Positions 61,398 through 64,000 of a stretch of DNA of 64,000 bases are shown one piece after another. Under the pieces are notes generated by a model. It made no database searches and was not told the origin of the DNA. It saw only the letters and a list, made by a program, of their open reading frames with translations. Each line of letters begins with the position of its first letter. Positions within the stretch are counted from its first letter, which is position 1. The position numbers and the translations under genes were made by a program. This DNA comes from Dioscorea cayenensis subsp. rotundata (Eukaryota; Streptophyta; Magnoliopsida; Dioscoreales; Dioscoreaceae): the NCBI RefSeq assembly GCF_009730915.1, contig NC_052481.1, positions 21,240,461 to 21,304,460 of the forward strand, in the 5' to 3' direction.

Positions 61398-64000
61398 TTA
61401 CATGCTTGGTTTCATACTGAGTTGATTTGCCAGTTTCTCACCAAGAGACTTGTCACACTGCAGAAAAACAAATAAACCATGTTTGATCAGGAATGTAATA
61501 ACATTGATTTGATGTGCATGAACTCAAACTTTATACAAGCAGTATCAAGTATACATTTTTTCAGGAATTAAGCATAGTGTGGAACAATGTCAAGATTTCC
61601 AACCTGAGACCAATATGAAATCCAGATGTTGCGAAGCTCATGAGTAACTCTCTGGTCACTCAATGCATCAACACAGCGATTGACAAAACGCTCTTGCCTG
61701 AAACAGATAGGTGAGGAATAATTAATTTAGTTATGGGGAATGCATGTGTGAATTATCGTCATTCTTATCTGGAAGCACAAACCTGTCAGGAGCCCAGGAC
61801 CGGTACCTCTCTCCGGCTTGCTTGAAATTGTTCTCCTTATGGATAATACACTGCTACATTAATCTTGTTAGGACTAAAATGATCCTTCATCAATTTTTAA
61901 TGAAATGAATACAAATACTGAAATTACTGACAGTTAAATGATCACTCATTTGTCTGTCCAGATGAATAAAACTAGCAATTGGGAGAAATTTTGTTTCTAA
62001 GAAAACTAACCTTCTCACGCTTCCCATTGAGAATGGGAGGTGGTATTGGGAACTCCTCGGCATGTCCAACACTGTCATACCTCGACGGGAAGTAGTTCAC
62101 CTAGAGTAGCATCATAAAAAATGAAGTCGGATGAGATTGTGAGCTGATCAGAAAGGAGGTCGATAGAATGAAAGCATTACCTCCTCATCCCTGTGCATAA
62201 AATTCATAAAACCATCATGATGGTTGTTGTGATGAGCACACTTGGGAGCATTTACAGGAAGCATCAGATAGTTTGGTCCCAAGCGATGCCTTTGAGTATC
62301 TGCATAGGAGAATATTCTGGTCTGGAGTAGCTTATCATCTGAATAATAGATGCCAGGCACCACAATTGCTGGACAGAAGGCGAGCTGCTCATTCTCCGCA
62401 AAGAAGTTATCGATGTTCTTGTTCAAAACTAAGCGTCCCACTGGCTGAAGAGGTAAGATGTCCTCTGGCCAAGTTTTGGTGACATCAAGTGGATCAAAAT
62501 CAAAGCGATCTTCATGGTCAGGATCCATTGTCTGAATGAAGAGTTTCCACTCTGGATAATTTCCAGTGGAAATAGAGTCATAAAGATCCTTAGTGGCATG
62601 ACTGTGATTGCTGCCTCCAACATTCACAGCCTCATTATCCAGCAAGCACTTCACTCCGCAGGTAGGTCGCCAGTGAAACTTTAACATAATGAACTTTTCC
62701 ATTTCTATTGATAAGAGTGTATGTGTTCACCCCGGAACCATCCATATGTCTGTAGTTCAATGGGATGCCAACATCATCAAACAAAAAAGTGAACATATGC
62801 AAACTCTCTGGGTGATGTGAGAAGAAATCAAGAATCCTCCAGTGCTCTTGGATATGGGACTTTGGATTCGGTTTGAAAGCATGAACCATATCAGGGAACT
62901 TCATTCCATCACGAATGAAGAACACTGGGAAGTTGTTCCCCACAAGATCAAAATTCCCCTAAAGGCAATGAAACAATACCAGAACAGTTATAAGGGGGAT
63001 TTGGAAATTTTCAAATAAATATAATTCAACCTATAACTAGGCGCAAATAAGAAAAGGTTTACAGTTAAACCATACAGACATATATTTATCATTAAGATCC
63101 ATAGATATTGGTGTACGTTAGTTTATGATATTTGCAGGTAAAGACCAATTATCAAAATTATATCATCAGCATTATTTCACAATATTACATAACCAAGGCA
63201 AAGATCTCAAATTGAAATGGACAGGAATATGAATGGATTTTGCAAAATTTTGTAACGGCAATGTTAAAAATGCGCTTCACCATATGAGCTTTATCAATCT
63301 ATCAGTATGAAAGAAGCTAACATAATCAAATTTTTGCAACCTTGCAAACTTACACCTGCACAAACCCTATTGCTCACTTACCAACCAGAATCAGATGATA
63401 ATCTGAAAATGGAAGTTAAAATTACATTAAGCTAAAATAAACGGAGATAGATAACAAAAGCATAAAGGAAGCACACATTACACACATATCCACATAGGAA
63501 AAAAGGTAAAATGGACAATAAATAAATAAATAACAGGACACAATAAGATCAGCCTATATAGAAAAAGGCAAAATTTAGTTGGACAGAAAAAGAACATATA
63601 ATAAGCCATAAAATTGCTAATTACCAATAATAAATAAAAAAGAACACAGATATCAGAGATTCAGCATGAACAAACAGCAAGTAACAAGTATTCCAACAAA
63701 GGACACAACTCATATGAGATTCACAATCTGCAGCATTCAATAGATAACATATGCAGTTTAATATTGTTACCTCTCTTGTGTAGAACTTCACAGCAAAACC
63801 TCGAGGGTCCCTCAGGGTTTCAGGGCTCCCACGCTCATGTACAACGGTGGAAAATCGAACAATAACTGGAGTTTGGACCCCAGGTGCTCTAAGGAAATCA
63901 GCACATGTAAGGTGAGAAACATCATGAGTCACCTCAAAGAAGCCCTTGGCACTTGCTCCCCTGGCATGAACAACACGTTCTGGAATACGCTCCCTATCAA
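61398..64000 (-). CDS. CAT: catalase, peroxisomal (5' end outside window)
   Basis: Heme catalase, 2 H2O2 to 2 H2O + O2, in peroxisomes. Exons seen (minus): 63771-64000 (continues beyond the window), 62181-62958, 62011-62100, 61783-61850, 61604-61697, 61398-61457. The active-site motif [13 protein letters not shown] with the distal His, the distal Asn in [10 protein letters not shown], and the proximal heme Tyr in [14 protein letters not shown] are all present. The C-terminus ends QLSMKPSM, a plant-type non-canonical peroxisomal signal. Exon 2 (778 bp) is one base too long for its phases; the extra base lies at about 62677-62684, within [14 protein letters not shown]. Missing: roughly the first 60 residues. 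Confidence 0.93.
62958..63770 (-). other. catalase intron, no embedded feature
   Basis: About 812-bp AT-rich intron between the first visible and second visible exons; no inserted element recognised. Confidence 0.7.

Noticed and set aside
1-64000. tRNA, rRNA, CRISPR, operon or origin
   Set aside because: None seen; the only Pol III box-like sequences belong to the SINE, and the window is plant nuclear DNA.

Overview
The window is nuclear DNA of a flowering plant. It has genes with many GT-AG introns, AT-rich spacers, an augmin subunit, an organellar APO RNA-binding protein, an amyloplast starch branching enzyme and abundant plant-type LINE debris. The species cannot be fixed from the sequence; a starch-storing monocot such as a yam is a weak guess only. 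A run of exactly 1000 N (6091-7090) marks a scaffold join of unknown true size.

Layout. 1-300: minus-strand LINE ORF2 fragment. 1030-1285: long foldback repeat. 1302-5995: a degenerate Mutator-like element (MULE) with a MuDR-domain relic on the plus strand and unrecognised GC-rich exon-like blocks on the minus strand. Its AT-rich, intron-like spacers carry arrays of a CGYTTAA motif. 7231-9158: APO4-like gene (+). 10590-15345: class I starch branching enzyme (+). 16295-20126: augmin subunit AUG4 (+). 22794-23288 with a 5' UTR exon near 24.7 kb: small unknown protein (-), divergent from SmD3 at 24964-26982 (+). 27.3-28.7 kb: LINE debris next to an 801-bp hAT-type MITE. 29212-35794: nearly complete LINE with intact ORF1 and broken ORF2. 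36807-39962: LRR receptor kinase of the Xa21/EFR/FLS2 kind (-). 41.0-41.84 kb: truncated LINE with a SINE nested in it, splitting an older ~75-bp repeat array. 43.65-49.51 kb: decayed LINE of a second lineage with an RNase H domain. 50614-54508: LAZ1/TMEM184 (DUF300) membrane protein (-). 56629-60418: GT29 sialyltransferase-like Golgi protein (-). 60935-61102: LINE tail with a 15-bp target duplication. 61398-64000: catalase (-), 5' end outside the window.

The cellular genes are ordinary single genes with unrelated jobs: organelle RNA processing, starch, microtubule nucleation, splicing, immunity-type reception, membrane traffic, Golgi glycosylation and peroxide removal. No operon-like link exists between them.

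Two observations stand out. First, the motif arrays in the MULE sit inside predicted introns of two convergent transcription units and read the same way relative to each unit. Second, five otherwise well-conserved genes carry eight single-base indels, shown by exon-phase bookkeeping. This points to consensus errors in the assembly rather than to five pseudogenes.
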